Below are positions 56,226 through 64,000 of a stretch of DNA of 64,000 bases, in pieces. Position numbers and translations under genes: made by a program. Each line of letters starts with the position of its first letter. Position 1 is the first letter of the stretch. Under the pieces are notes generated by a model, which searched no databases, was not told the DNA's origin, and saw only the letters and a list, made by a program, of their open reading frames with translations. This stretch comes from Dokdonella koreensis DS-123. Its GTDB lineage: Bacteria; Pseudomonadota; Gammaproteobacteria; Xanthomonadales; Rhodanobacteraceae. The DNA lies in NCBI RefSeq assembly GCF_001632775.1, contig NZ_CP015249.1, positions 2,646,686-2,710,685 of the forward strand, written 5' to 3'.

Positions 56226-56440
56226 GCTGAAAACTCCCCGAACGGTCCCCGATGGCGCCCGGCGCGACGCCGGCAGCGGCGGCGCGGACGAGCGGCGTGC
56301 GAATCGGCCGCCTGCTCCTGTCCCCTGAGCGGCCGGCCCGGCGTCGATCCTAGCAAACGCGTGCTCGCCGGAGCGGCGCCGCGGCGGCCACTCGCCGTCA
56401 ATCGGTGAACGATCGGCATGCCCGATATGCCGGTGGGCTG
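56226..56440. other. Intergenic stretch upstream of the protease gene, nothing recognised
   Basis: This 215-bp stretch, together with repeat R2 copy 2 that follows, makes a 360-bp gap without a gene. It should hold the protease promoter on the minus strand, but no good hexamer pair was found. No RNA gene or open frame of substance is seen. Confidence 0.5.
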
Positions 56441-56589
56441 TCGAGAAACCGCCGGCGGACGCGATCCCGGGAGGCACCGCTCACGGATCGACGGCGCAAG
56501 CCGTCGATCCGCGAAACCGGTGCCGCGGCGCTGCTGCAAACGTGTGCGTCGAGAAAAGCCGGGACAGCCGTTTCTCGACGGCGTGCTAG
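56441..56589 (+). repeat. Structured intergenic repeat R2, copy 2
   Basis: This ~149-bp element matches 8957-9103 in the same orientation. It has TCGAGAAAC, GCGATCC, the stem GGATCGACGG (56485-56494) with CCGTCGATCC (56501-56510), TGCCGCGG, then GTCGAGAAA (56548-56556) with TTTCTCGAC (56571-56579), and CTAG at 56586-56589. Both stems differ from copy 1 by compensatory changes. The CTAG contains the TAG stop of the sulfotransferase gene on the minus strand. Confidence 0.75.
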
Positions 56590-57725
56590 AGGTATTCGGC
56601 GACGCGCGCGAAGACCGGCGCGGTGATCTCGCGCAGCCGCCCGGCCTCCTCCGCGGTGAACGGCGACGCGTAATCGGGCGGGCTCAGGCGCGGCGCATGC
56701 CGCTCGACCAGGGGATCGAGGTCCGCCGCGGCGAGACCGACGTGACGGCCGATGCGCCGCAGTCCCGCGGCCGGTTGCTCGCACAGGCGCTCGTAGCCGA
56801 TCCACAGGCAGGCTTCCCGCAACGACGCGTTGCAGTCCAGACGATCCAGTGCATGCCCGTACTGCGCCGCCCATTGCCGCGCGAAGCCTTCCGCCACCCG
56901 GCCACCGGCGAAGCAGTCGGCGATGACGCCCGCCGCCTGGGGATCGCCGAGGTTGAGCGCCTGCTTCTGCGGGCCGAACTCGAAATGACCGGCCCGCGCC
57001 AGGTGCCGCCCCACGTCCGGGTCCTCGGCGTCGAGGCGGCCGAACAGCCGATCCTGCGCGACCAGCGAGGCGATCTGCGCCACCGGGTCGCGTACCGGCA
57101 CCACGAAACGTGCCTGCGGGTACAGCCGCGCCAGGTATTCCAGCCGCGGCAGGTGCTCGTTGGCCTTGGCCAGGTAACGCCGTGCATGCCGGACCGCCAC
57201 CAGCTTGCGCATGTGCTCGTCGAGGAAGCGCTCGAAGGCCGGATTGCGGGTACCGGCGTCGAGCACCTGGTCCACCGCGGGATCGTGCCGACCCGGGAAG
57301 AAGTGCATCCAGAACACTTCCTCGAACGCTTCCGGGCTGCGCGGGCCGACCACCAGCCGATCGCGATGCGCGCGCTCGCGCAACGGCTGTCGTGCCAGCG
57401 GCAGGCGCTCGTAGAGATGGTTCCACCAGTACGGCGTCCACAGCCACGGATAGTCGCTGTAGCGATGCGTCGCGAACACCGGCGCATCGGCCAGGAATTC
57501 CAGCAGCACGGTGCTGCCGGCGCGGGCCATGCCGCAGATCCAGACCGGCCGGGACGTGTCCACGTCGGCGATCGCTTCGCGCAGCAGGCGCGTCTCGACA
57601 TCGGCCAGGCGCTGCATGCCGCGCGCGCCGCGTGCGATCCAGTCCGCCAGCCGGCGTTGCGAGAAAGGTACGTGGTGGACGCGCAAGATCGCCGAAGGCC
57701 GCGGATCGGAACGCAAGCATAGCAA
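56586..57725 (-). CDS. Sulfotransferase family protein
   Basis: The 379-residue PAPS-dependent sulfotransferase-like protein has the 5'-phosphosulfate-binding loop as VWICGMARAGSTVLLEFLAD and the 3'-phosphate motif as RFVVPVRDPVAQIASLVAQ. Conserved Trp-rich RYSDYPWLWTPYWWNHLYE follows the first loop. There is no signal peptide, so it is cytosolic. The start is unclear: TTG at 57725 gives the longest product, TTG at 57686 is possible, and there is no ATG before about residue 37. It may sulfate a lipid or glycan handled by the neighbouring AlkP-superfamily and sulfatase proteins, but that is inference. Confidence 0.82.
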   Translation of the reverse strand: MLCLRSDPRPSAILRVHHVPFSQRRLADWIARGARGMQRLADVETRLLREAIADVDTSRPVWICGMARAGSTVLLEFLADAPVFATHRYSDYPWLWTPYWWNHLYERLPLARQPLRERAHRDRLVVGPRSPEAFEEVFWMHFFPGRHDPAVDQVLDAGTRNPAFERFLDEHMRKLVAVRHARRYLAKANEHLPRLEYLARLYPQARFVVPVRDPVAQIASLVAQDRLFGRLDAEDPDVGRHLARAGHFEFGPQKQALNLGDPQAAGVIADCFAGGRVAEGFARQWAAQYGHALDRLDCNASLREACLWIGYERLCEQPAAGLRRIGRHVGLAAADLDPLVERHAPRLSPPDYASPFTAEEAGRLREITAPVFARVAEYL

Positions 57726-57814
57726 GCACCCCGGCCCGGCCCGCCGCCGCGGGCTGCGACGCGACGACGGGCCGGGCTAGAATCGACCGTTCCTTCGCGA
57801 GGTGATGTCCGCCG

Positions 57815-58090
57815 ATGATTCCCAAGCCGATCCCGCACACCCTGGCCCGCGCCGTCCGGCCGGCGTTTGCCGCGCTGATGCTGTTCGTCGTCGCGGCCGG
57901 CTGCCCGGAAGCCTGGGCCTACATCGGCCCCGGCGCGGGCGTGAGTTTCCTCGGCTCGCTCTGGGCGATTCTCGTCGGCATCGTGCTGGCGCTGGCCGCC
58001 ATCCTGTTCTGGCCGATCCGCTGGGCGCTGCGACGGCTGCGCAAGCCGCGCGACCCGCAGGCCGGACCCCGCGGCCGGCCGGGTGAGTAG
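57815..58090 (+). CDS. Small membrane protein with YIGPGAG motif
   Basis: The 91-residue protein has a signal-like N-terminus (AALMLFVVAAGCPEAWA), the motif AYIGPGAGVSFLGS, one transmembrane helix (LWAILVGIVLALAAILFWPI) and a basic C-tail. Short proteins with this motif are commonly found just upstream of AlkP-superfamily genes, as here. The next gene starts 8 bp inside its 3' end. It could be a partner subunit or assembly factor for that lipoprotein; no function is established. Confidence 0.75.
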   Translation: MIPKPIPHTLARAVRPAFAALMLFVVAAGCPEAWAYIGPGAGVSFLGSLWAILVGIVLALAAILFWPIRWALRRLRKPRDPQAGPRGRPGE

Positions 58091-60014
58091 CCGCCGCCCG
58101 CGGCCGCGGGCGCCGCGCATCGGACTGCTCGGGCTGGCCGCGCTGCTGGCGCTGGCCGCCTGCCAGCCGGCCACCGGACCCGCACCGCAGGCCCGCGCCC
58201 GCACCATCATCATCGGCCTGGACGGCTTCGATCCGGTCCTCGCCGAACGCGCCATGGCCGAGGGCCGGCTTCCGAACCTGTCCCGGTTGCGCGACGAAGG
58301 CCACTACCAGCGCCTCCAGACCACCAATCCGCCGCAGTCGCCGGTCGCCTGGGCGAGCTTCGCGACCGGGCACGCGCCGGGAGCTCACGGCATCTTCGAT
58401 TTCCTGCGCCGTACGCCGGGCTCGTACGCCATCGACTTCAGCATCGCCGAGCAGACGCCGCCGGCAGCGCTGTCGCTGTTCGGCTGGCGACTGCCGCTCG
58501 GCGACGGCACGCTGCGCAACCGCCGCGAAGGAATCCCGTTCTGGGTCGAGGCCGAAGCCGGCGGCCAGCGCGCCAGCGTGTTTCGCGTACCGGTGACCTA
58601 TCCGCCCGATCCGGTCCAGGCGATGATCGCCGGCATGGGCGTTCCGGACCTGCTCGGCACGCAGGGTACCTACACGCTGCTGGCGACCCGCCCGATGGCC
58701 GGTGCCGACAACGGCGGCCGCGTGCTGCTGGCACCGGTGGAGGAAGACGGCGCTGTCCGCGCCGCGCTGGAAGGTCCGGCCAATCCGCTCGACGCGGCCG
58801 GAAAACCGCTGTCGATCCCGCTGCGACTGCAGCCGGCCGGCGACGGCGCCCTGCTGACCCTCGGCTCGACCGAAACCCCGCTGGTGCGGGGCGCCTGGTC
58901 CGGCTGGATCCGCGTGCGCTTCGACCTGGGGCTGGCCGGTTCGATCACGGGCATGCTGCGCGCACGGCTCGCCGAGGGCTTCCCGCGACCGCTGCTGTAC
59001 CTGTCGCCGATCCAGGCCGATCCGCGCGACCCGGCACTGCCGATCAGCGCGCCGCCGGGCTACGCGGCTGCGCTGGCCGAGCGGATCGGCGACTTCCACA
59101 CCCTGGGCATGCCCGAGGAAACCTGGGCGCTCAATCAAGGGCACCTCGACGAGGCCGGCTGGCTCGACATGGTGGCCACGACGCTGGCCGAAGGCGAAGC
59201 GATGCTCTACGACGCGCTCGACCGCCGCGACAGCGAGCTGGTCGTCGAGGTCTTCGTGCAGCCCGACCGGGTGAGCCACATGTTCTGGCACGCGATCGAT
59301 CCCGGGCATCCGCGTCACGCAGACGCGAGCGAGCGGGCACGGCACGCGATCGCCGACATCTATGCCGAGTCGGACCGCATCGTCGGCGAGGTGCGCCGGC
59401 GCATGACGCCCGACGACCGCCTGATCGTGCTCTCCGACCACGGCTTCGCGAGCTTCCGCCGGGCGGTCCACCTCAATCGCTGGCTGGCCGACAACGGCTA
59501 CCTGGTGCTGCGCGACGGCGCCGATACGCAGCAGCCGCTGTTCGCCGCGGTGGACTGGGGCCGGACCCGCGCGTTCGCGCTGGGATTGAACGGTCTCTAC
59601 CTCAACGTAAGCGGTCGCGAACCGCAGGGCATCGTGCCGGCCGATGCCGTCGCGACGCTCAAGCACGAGCTGCAATCGGCCCTGCGCACGCTGCGGGATC
59701 CGCAGGGCGGCGCGCCGATGATCGCCGAGGTCTACGACGGTGCGCAGGTCTATGCCGGCGCCCATGCCGCGGAGGCGCCGGACCTCGTGATCGGTTACGC
59801 ACCGGGCTATCGCGCCTCCTGGCAGACCTCGCTCGGTGCCGTGGGCGACCCGTTGGTCGAGGACAACCAGCAGCACTGGAGCGGCGATCACTGCATCGAC
59901 CCGCCCGCAGTCCCGGGCGTGCTGTTCTCGTCGCATCCGCTGGACCGGCCGGTCGCCGCCATCGAGGATCTCGCCCGGCTCGCGCTCGACCGGCATGCGG
60001 CCGGGTCGCCATGA
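58083..60014 (+). CDS. AlkP-superfamily (type I phosphodiesterase) lipoprotein
   Basis: The 643-residue lipoprotein has signal GLLGLAALLALAACQPAT with lipobox LAAC, so it is anchored at the envelope. The catalytic domain follows the alkaline phosphatase/nucleotide pyrophosphatase pattern: metal ligand Asp in IIIGLDGFDP, nucleophile region NPPQSPVAWASFATG (Ser/Thr), then FVQPDRVSHMFWHAIDP and VLSDHGFASFRR. The start GTG at 58083 lies within the YIGPGAG gene. Its stop overlaps the next gene (ATGA), so the three are coupled. The likely substrate is a phosphodiester on a lipid or nucleotide; identity unknown. Confidence 0.88.
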   Translation: MSSRRPRPRAPRIGLLGLAALLALAACQPATGPAPQARARTIIIGLDGFDPVLAERAMAEGRLPNLSRLRDEGHYQRLQTTNPPQSPVAWASFATGHAPGAHGIFDFLRRTPGSYAIDFSIAEQTPPAALSLFGWRLPLGDGTLRNRREGIPFWVEAEAGGQRASVFRVPVTYPPDPVQAMIAGMGVPDLLGTQGTYTLLATRPMAGADNGGRVLLAPVEEDGAVRAALEGPANPLDAAGKPLSIPLRLQPAGDGALLTLGSTETPLVRGAWSGWIRVRFDLGLAGSITGMLRARLAEGFPRPLLYLSPIQADPRDPALPISAPPGYAAALAERIGDFHTLGMPEETWALNQGHLDEAGWLDMVATTLAEGEAMLYDALDRRDSELVVEVFVQPDRVSHMFWHAIDPGHPRHADASERARHAIADIYAESDRIVGEVRRRMTPDDRLIVLSDHGFASFRRAVHLNRWLADNGYLVLRDGADTQQPLFAAVDWGRTRAFALGLNGLYLNVSGREPQGIVPADAVATLKHELQSALRTLRDPQGGAPMIAEVYDGAQVYAGAHAAEAPDLVIGYAPGYRASWQTSLGAVGDPLVEDNQQHWSGDHCIDPPAVPGVLFSSHPLDRPVAAIEDLARLALDRHAAGSP

Positions 60015-60784
60015 CGCCCCTGGGCCTGCTCGACCTGCCGGCACCGCTGCTGGACCTGATCGACCAGGGACTGGCGTGGCTCGGCCTGCCGGCGCTGCTG
60101 CGCGTGCTGCTGGCCGGCAGCGTGGCCGGCGCGGCCGGTGCCTGGATCTACCGGCGCTGCTCGCCGCAGGCGCGTATCGCCGACCTGCGGCGGGAGCTGG
60201 CCGCCGTGCAGGCGCAGCTGCGCGGCTACGACGGCGCGTTCGCCGGCCTGCTGGACCTGATCCGGCGCCAGTTCGCGCTGAACCTGCGGCAGTTGCGGTT
60301 GACTGCCGTCGCAGCGCTGCTGGCCGGCCTGCCGGCCCTGCTGGTGCTGCCGTGGCTGTCCAACCGCTACGAGGCCACGTTCCCCGATGCCAGCACGCCG
60401 GTGCGCATCTGCGCGGAACCGGCCGCTGCCGCGATCGCGAGTTCGGCACCGGCGCTGCAGGCCGGTGCCGACGGCTGCCTGCAGCTGCCCTGGCCGCCAG
60501 CGGACCACCCGATCCCGTTGCACGCGGCCGGCCACGCCCTGGTGGCGCTGCCGCCGGCCCGGCCGGCGACGGTGATCCACCCGTACCGCTGGTTCAACCT
60601 GCTGGTCGGAAACCCGGCCGGCTACCTGCCCGACGGCACCGCCGTGAACCTCCTCCGCCTCGACCTACCGCGACAGGACCTGCTCGGCATCGGGCCGGGC
60701 TGGCTGCGCGGCTGGCCGGCTCCGTTCTTCGCCGCGGCGCTCGCCGTCTCGCTGCTGCTGCACCGGCGCTGGCGCCTGCACTGA
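60011..60784 (+). CDS. Hypothetical membrane protein
   Basis: I do not recognise this 257-residue protein. It has three or four hydrophobic segments (LLRVLLAGSVAGAAGAWIY, VAALLAGLPALLVLPWL, and APFFAAALAVSLLLHRRW near the end), a coiled-coil-like stretch after the first helix (RIADLRRELAAVQAQLRGYD), and a periplasmic-looking middle with two Cys (RICAEPAAAA, DGCLQLPWPP). The helix-coil-helix layout resembles DUF106/EMC3-type insertase relatives only loosely. Its ATG overlaps the stop of the AlkP-superfamily gene, so it probably works with it. Confidence 0.7.
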   Translation: MTPLGLLDLPAPLLDLIDQGLAWLGLPALLRVLLAGSVAGAAGAWIYRRCSPQARIADLRRELAAVQAQLRGYDGAFAGLLDLIRRQFALNLRQLRLTAVAALLAGLPALLVLPWLSNRYEATFPDASTPVRICAEPAAAAIASSAPALQAGADGCLQLPWPPADHPIPLHAAGHALVALPPARPATVIHPYRWFNLLVGNPAGYLPDGTAVNLLRLDLPRQDLLGIGPGWLRGWPAPFFAAALAVSLLLHRRWRLH

Positions 60785-60806
60785 CCCCGCGACGCCGTGC
60801 CGGCGG

Positions 60807-61040
60807 TCAGCCCGGCTGCAGGAATGCGCGCAGCGCCGCCACGTCGAACGGCCAGTCCAGTTCCCGGCCGCGGTGCCCGTCGTGCACGACCGGCACGCGC
60901 CAGCCGTAGGTGGTCTGCAGGGCGGGGACATCGTCGATGAACACACTCTGGAAGTCCGGGGCGCCGGCAGCGGCCATCAGCTCCAGCGCCTGGTCGCACA
61001 GCGAGCAGTCGTCGGTGACGTAGAGGACCAGCGCCGACAT
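60807..61040 (-). CDS. Glutaredoxin-like thiol protein
   Basis: The 77-residue protein of the glutaredoxin family (DUF836/GlrX2 type) has the active-site motif DCSLCDQALELM (CxxC), a central VFIDDVPALQTTYGWRVPVV with cis-Pro, and a short C-terminal helix. It would act as a cytosolic thiol-disulfide reductant. Its ATG shares one base with the upstream sulfatase stop (TGATG), so it is translated with the sulfatase. A link between the two is not obvious. It converges on the hypothetical membrane-protein gene. Confidence 0.85.
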   Translation of the reverse strand: MSALVLYVTDDCSLCDQALELMAAAGAPDFQSVFIDDVPALQTTYGWRVPVVHDGHRGRELDWPFDVAALRAFLQPG

Positions 61041-62800
61041 CACGAACCTCCGTTTCCGGCGGGCGCTGCATCCGGTGCATCGCGCTTCGCCGCAGCCAGG
61101 CGCTGGTACTCGACGCGTGCCGCCTGCGCGCGCTCGGGCTCGCCGGCCCGCTCGAGCGCCTCGGCCAGGTTGAACCAGGACTCCGCCCGCCGCGGCTGCA
61201 GCTCCGACAGGGCGGCCCACTGCTCGGCCGCGGCGAGGTAGTCGTGCTGGCGCATCAGCGCATCCCCCAGCGCGAAGCGCGCCTCGGCACGGTGCGGCTC
61301 GATCGCGACCGAGCGGCGCAGTACGTCGACCGCCTCGGTCGCACGCCCCAGCCGCAGCAGCGCGACGCCGGAACGCAGCAGCGCGTAGCGGTTGTCGGGC
61401 TCGCCGGCCAGCACGTCGGTGAGGATCGCCTGCGCATCGGCGAACCGCTGCTGGCGCAGCAGCGTCTCGGCGATCTGCAGCCGCTCCTTGATCTCGATCC
61501 GGTCCTTGGGGTCGGGACGTCCGTCGGGCGGTGCCTCGACCGGACCGCCGACGCCGACATAGCCGAGGCTGCGCAGCCGCTCGATCGCCTGCTGGTCGTC
61601 GCCGGTCGCGGCGACACGTGCCGGTGCGGCGGTGAAGCGCGTCAATGCCAGATGCAGCCGGTCGCCGGTCGCGACCTCGTCGGCGACCAGGTTGCGCGTC
61701 TCGCCCGGATCGTCCGCAAGGGCATACAGCTCCGGCGTCGGCGCGTCGATGAACTTCCAGCCCTGGTCGCGCCAGGCGCTCAGCGGCGCCCAGCCGTAGT
61801 AGGTCCAGGGCAGCCAGGTCTCGACCAGGGCCGGATGCACGGGCAACGGGCCGCCGGCGAGGCCGGGCGCGAGGCTGACGCCGTCGGTCGTGGGCAAGGC
61901 GTCCAGGCCGAGCAGGTCCAGGATCGTCGGCGCGACATCGATCAGCTGCACGGCCTCGTCGCCCTGGCCCGCCGGCACGCGGCCCGGCCAATGGAAGATC
62001 AGCGGCACCAGCATCGTCGAGTCGTAGACGAAATAGCCGTGCGTGACCTCGCGATGCTCGCCGAGCGCCTCGGCGTGGTCGGCCGTCAGGACCACCAGCA
62101 ACGGGCGCGTACCGCTCGCCTGCCGGGCCTGTTCCAGCAGGCGTCCCAGCCAGTAGTCGGTATACGCCACCTCGCCGTCGTAGGCGCCGCGCGGCCCCGG
62201 CTGCCAGAACTCGCGTGGCGGCTCGTAGGGGTCATGCGGATCGTAGAAGTGCACCCAGCCGAACCACGGGCGATCGGCAGCGGACTGGCCGATCCAGGCC
62301 GACGCCGCCGCCACGGTGTCCGCGGCCTTGCGCTCGACCCAGCCCTGCTCGCCCTGGTCCATGCGGTCGTCGTAGTGGTCGAAGCCCCGATCCAGGCCGA
62401 ACAGGGTCTGCAGCGGAAAGCCGCTGACGAAGGCGCCGGTGCGGTAGCCGTGGCTGCGCAGCACTTCCGGCAGCAGCGGCAGGTCCGCCGGTACGGTCTG
62501 GCCGTTGTCGCGCACGCCGTGGTGGCGCGGCAGCAGTCCCGAGAGGATCGAGGCATGCGCCGGCAGCGTCAGCGGAACCGGCGATACCGCGCCGCGGAAC
62601 GCCCGGCCGTCACGGGCCAGCGCGTCGATGGCGGGGGTATCGCCCCGGCCGTTGACGAAACCGAGCGCATCGGGACGCAAGGTGTCCACGGTGACCAGGA
62701 GCACGTTCGGCTGCGGCTCCCGGGTGCCGCAGCCGGCTGCGAAACCGAGTGCCAGTACGGCGGTAATGGCCGCAAGGGCCCTGCCGGGGGGAAACGTCAT
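61040..62800 (-). CDS. Sulfatase-family lipoprotein with C-terminal TPR repeats
   Basis: The 586-residue lipoprotein has signal AAITAVLALGFAAGCGTRE. The sulfatase-fold domain (about 30-375) carries the metal-binding NVLLVTVDTLRPDALG, the nucleophile region PLTLPAHASILSGLLPRHHG, HFYDPHDPYEPP and VLTADHAEALGEH. The formylglycine CxPxR motif is absent: Thr or Ser stands there. It is therefore unlikely to be a classic sulfatase and may transfer or hydrolyse phosphoesters. About 190 residues of TPR helices follow. A minus-strand TATACT (62835-62830) may be its -10. It is divergent from the PPC-domain gene. Confidence 0.85.
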   Translation of the reverse strand: MTFPPGRALAAITAVLALGFAAGCGTREPQPNVLLVTVDTLRPDALGFVNGRGDTPAIDALARDGRAFRGAVSPVPLTLPAHASILSGLLPRHHGVRDNGQTVPADLPLLPEVLRSHGYRTGAFVSGFPLQTLFGLDRGFDHYDDRMDQGEQGWVERKAADTVAAASAWIGQSAADRPWFGWVHFYDPHDPYEPPREFWQPGPRGAYDGEVAYTDYWLGRLLEQARQASGTRPLLVVLTADHAEALGEHREVTHGYFVYDSTMLVPLIFHWPGRVPAGQGDEAVQLIDVAPTILDLLGLDALPTTDGVSLAPGLAGGPLPVHPALVETWLPWTYYGWAPLSAWRDQGWKFIDAPTPELYALADDPGETRNLVADEVATGDRLHLALTRFTAAPARVAATGDDQQAIERLRSLGYVGVGGPVEAPPDGRPDPKDRIEIKERLQIAETLLRQQRFADAQAILTDVLAGEPDNRYALLRSGVALLRLGRATEAVDVLRRSVAIEPHRAEARFALGDALMRQHDYLAAAEQWAALSELQPRRAESWFNLAEALERAGEPERAQAARVEYQRLAAAKRDAPDAAPAGNGGS

Positions 62801-62874
62801 CGAAAAATCCGGGCGAAAATGGCCGGGCGAGTATAGGTCCCCGCCGCGAAATGAAGAAAATGCGACGTCCGAGG

Positions 62875-62903
62875 TTGACTTGGCCCGGTCGCGAGGCTAG
62901 TTT
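62875..62903 (+). promoter_or_regulatory. Promoter of the PPC-domain protein gene
   Basis: TTGACT (62875-62880) and TAGTTT (62898-62903) are 17 bp apart. Transcription would begin near 62910 and leave a ~70-nt leader. It lies in an AT-richer patch unlike the surrounding DNA. Confidence 0.6.
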
Positions 62904-62980
62904 GCCGCGAAGTCTTGCGTTTCGAACACCGGCCGGACGCCGGTCGTCAGACTCAATCCACCGCCCGGGGAAAATAACCA

Positions 62981-63604
62981 ATGAACAAGATCCTTGCTGT
63001 TGCCGTTTCCGCTGGACTCGGTCTGTGCTGCACGGCTGCCGTGGCCGCCAATCGCTCCGATGCCGGCTGGGTGCGTCCCAACCCCGCGGTCGAAGTGCCC
63101 GCCGGCGGTGGCAGCTGCGCCACGCCGACCTCGATCACCGCACTGCCGTTCAGCCAGGCCGGCAATACCTGCGGCGGCGCGAATAACATTTCCAACTACG
63201 GCGGCGGCATCTGCGACGCCTCGCTGGCCTTTCCGTACCCGGGTCCGGAAGACGTCTGGGCCATCACGGTCGGCACCGGCAATGCGATCACGGTCCAGGC
63301 CGACCTGAGCGGCAGCACCGGCGACCTGGCGCTGTTCTTCCTCAGCGAGTGCGGCGACGGTGACAGCTGCATGTTCACCTCGCAGGACGCGATCGGCCCC
63401 GGCGCCGGTCCGGAAGCGCTCAACAACACCGCGCCTCCCGGCTCGCCGCCGGTCCCCGGCGTCCTGACCGGCCTGTCGGCCGGCAGCACGTACTACGTCT
63501 ATGTCGACTCGTACTACGGCACCGGCTCGGCCAGCTGCGGCAGCTACACGCTGCAGGTCGCCGGCACGCTGCCGGTGTCGCTCGATTCGTACCGAATCGA
63601 CTGA
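62981..63604 (+). CDS. Secreted protein with PPC-like beta domain
   Basis: The 207-residue exported protein (signal MNKILAVAVSAGLGLCCTAAV) has one beta-sandwich domain resembling the bacterial pre-peptidase C-terminal (PPC) fold: PEDVWAITVGTGNAITVQAD, GDLALFFLSECGDGDSCMF, LSAGSTYYVYVDSYYGTG and SCGSYTLQVAG. Cys pairs are frequent. It ends LPVSLDSYRID, which resembles C-terminal tails of other secreted proteins in this lineage. It is monocistronic with its own promoter and a perfect terminator. No catalytic domain is attached, so it may be a small binding or matrix protein. Confidence 0.78.
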   Translation: MNKILAVAVSAGLGLCCTAAVAANRSDAGWVRPNPAVEVPAGGGSCATPTSITALPFSQAGNTCGGANNISNYGGGICDASLAFPYPGPEDVWAITVGTGNAITVQADLSGSTGDLALFFLSECGDGDSCMFTSQDAIGPGAGPEALNNTAPPGSPPVPGVLTGLSAGSTYYVYVDSYYGTGSASCGSYTLQVAGTLPVSLDSYRID

Positions 63605-63627
63605 AACCGCTTTCCAATGTGTTGAAC

Positions 63628-63660
63628 CCGAAACCCACCTCCGGTGGGTTTCGGCTTTTT
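63628..63660 (+). terminator. Terminator after the PPC-domain protein gene
   Basis: A perfect 12-bp stem (63628-63639 with 63643-63654) with a 3-base loop is followed by CTTTTT. It is the strongest terminator in the window. Confidence 0.93.
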
Positions 63661-63672
63661 AGGGTCCCGTTG

Positions 63673-64000
63673 ATGATCGCAAGACGCCTGTTCCTCCTCG
63701 CCGCCTCCCTGCTCCCGCTCGTCGCCTGGGCCGAGAGCCTCGTCATCGAACCCAAGCACGCCAAGTTCGACACCGCCACCGCATTCTCGACCGTGCAGCA
63801 GCGCTACACGGTCGTCAATAACAGCGACAAGCCGGTCCGGATCAAGGACTGGAAGGCGATCGCCGGCCATGGCGAGGTGAAGGGACTGCCCGAGGTGCTG
63901 GCGCCGGGAGAGCGCCGCGAGTTCGAGGTGGTGCTGGAACTGCCGGGCAAGCTCGGCTCGGCCCTGCATCGCTTCGCGATCTTCACCGACGAACCCGGCG
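63673..64000 (+). CDS. DUF1573-like exported protein, N-terminal part
   Basis: The frame is open from ATG at 63673 to the end of the window (109 residues visible). It has a signal peptide (RRLFLLAASLLPLVAWAES) and an Ig-like beta pattern: FSTVQQRYTVVNNSDKPVRI, KDWKAIAGHGEVKGLPEVLA, PGERREFEVVLELPGKLG. Here the phrase NNSDKPVRI and the terminal pattern (charged, PGE then strand) are typical of DUF1573/HYDIN-like domains in periplasmic proteins. The family Cys that usually follows the first strand is not visible. The 3' part lies outside the window, so function cannot be judged. Confidence 0.65.
   Translation, partial: MIARRLFLLAASLLPLVAWAESLVIEPKHAKFDTATAFSTVQQRYTVVNNSDKPVRIKDWKAIAGHGEVKGLPEVLAPGERREFEVVLELPGKLGSALHRFAIFTDEPG

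Overview
The window is about 70% GC bacterial chromosome, densely coded, with a core gene order (rplU-rpmA-obgE, rpsT divergent from murJ, ribF-ileS) typical of Gammaproteobacteria. GTP-type PEP carboxykinase, a YcfD-type ribosomal oxygenase beside prfC, catalase, FadE and many large secreted proteins with DUF11-type and FG-GAP-type repeats point to the Lysobacterales (Xanthomonadales), most likely a Rhodanobacteraceae/Dokdonella-like lineage. That placement is inferred from gene content; no 16S gene is present. I see no prophage, CRISPR array or classical insertion sequence.

Layout. 1-7263: the 3' end of mutS, two membrane O-acyltransferases (the second with a fused SGNH domain) and a membrane-anchored ClpA/ClpB-type AAA+ protein. 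The last ~250 residues of that AAA+ protein look like a stripped-down class I peptide-chain release factor; this is the most unusual gene here. 7441-11494: catalase, then a DUF969-DUF979-pcp operon (pyroglutamate release and probable uptake). 11555-18450, all minus strand: a PQQ sugar-dehydrogenase-like protein, a MalM-like protein, two small ExbD-like exported proteins, dcd, an LpqC-type esterase, an enoyl-CoA isomerase-like protein and a DUF4139 protein. 18513-30954: copper chaperone PCu(A)C, thioesterase and uvrA, then the housekeeping block rplU-rpmA-obgE / rpsT / murJ / ribF-ileS.

31079-40910: tandem tRNA-Thr and tRNA-Val, a CadC-like membrane transcription regulator, two neighbouring secreted proteins that share a duplicated module, and a small unknown gene. 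40956-45126: a beta-oxidation module (hydrolase and fadE) divergent from a tetR gene, with two near-identical 18-bp palindromes between them. 45252-53085: pckG, an ECF sigma/anti-sigma/DUF4097 operon, and prfC-roxA-GNAT. 53214-64000: a subtilisin-like protease with DUF11 repeats, a sulfotransferase, a YIGPGAG membrane peptide with an AlkP-superfamily lipoprotein and a DUF-type membrane protein, a glutaredoxin-like gene with a sulfatase-TPR lipoprotein, a PPC-domain secreted protein and the start of a DUF1573-like gene.

Two families of short structured repeats lie between genes. One is a 271-bp element with 29-bp terminal inverted repeats after murJ, with a half copy after the GNAT gene. The other is a ~148-bp element found after katA and after the sulfotransferase gene, whose central stem covaries between the copies. 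The outer CTAG of these repeats supplies the TAG stop codon of three genes.
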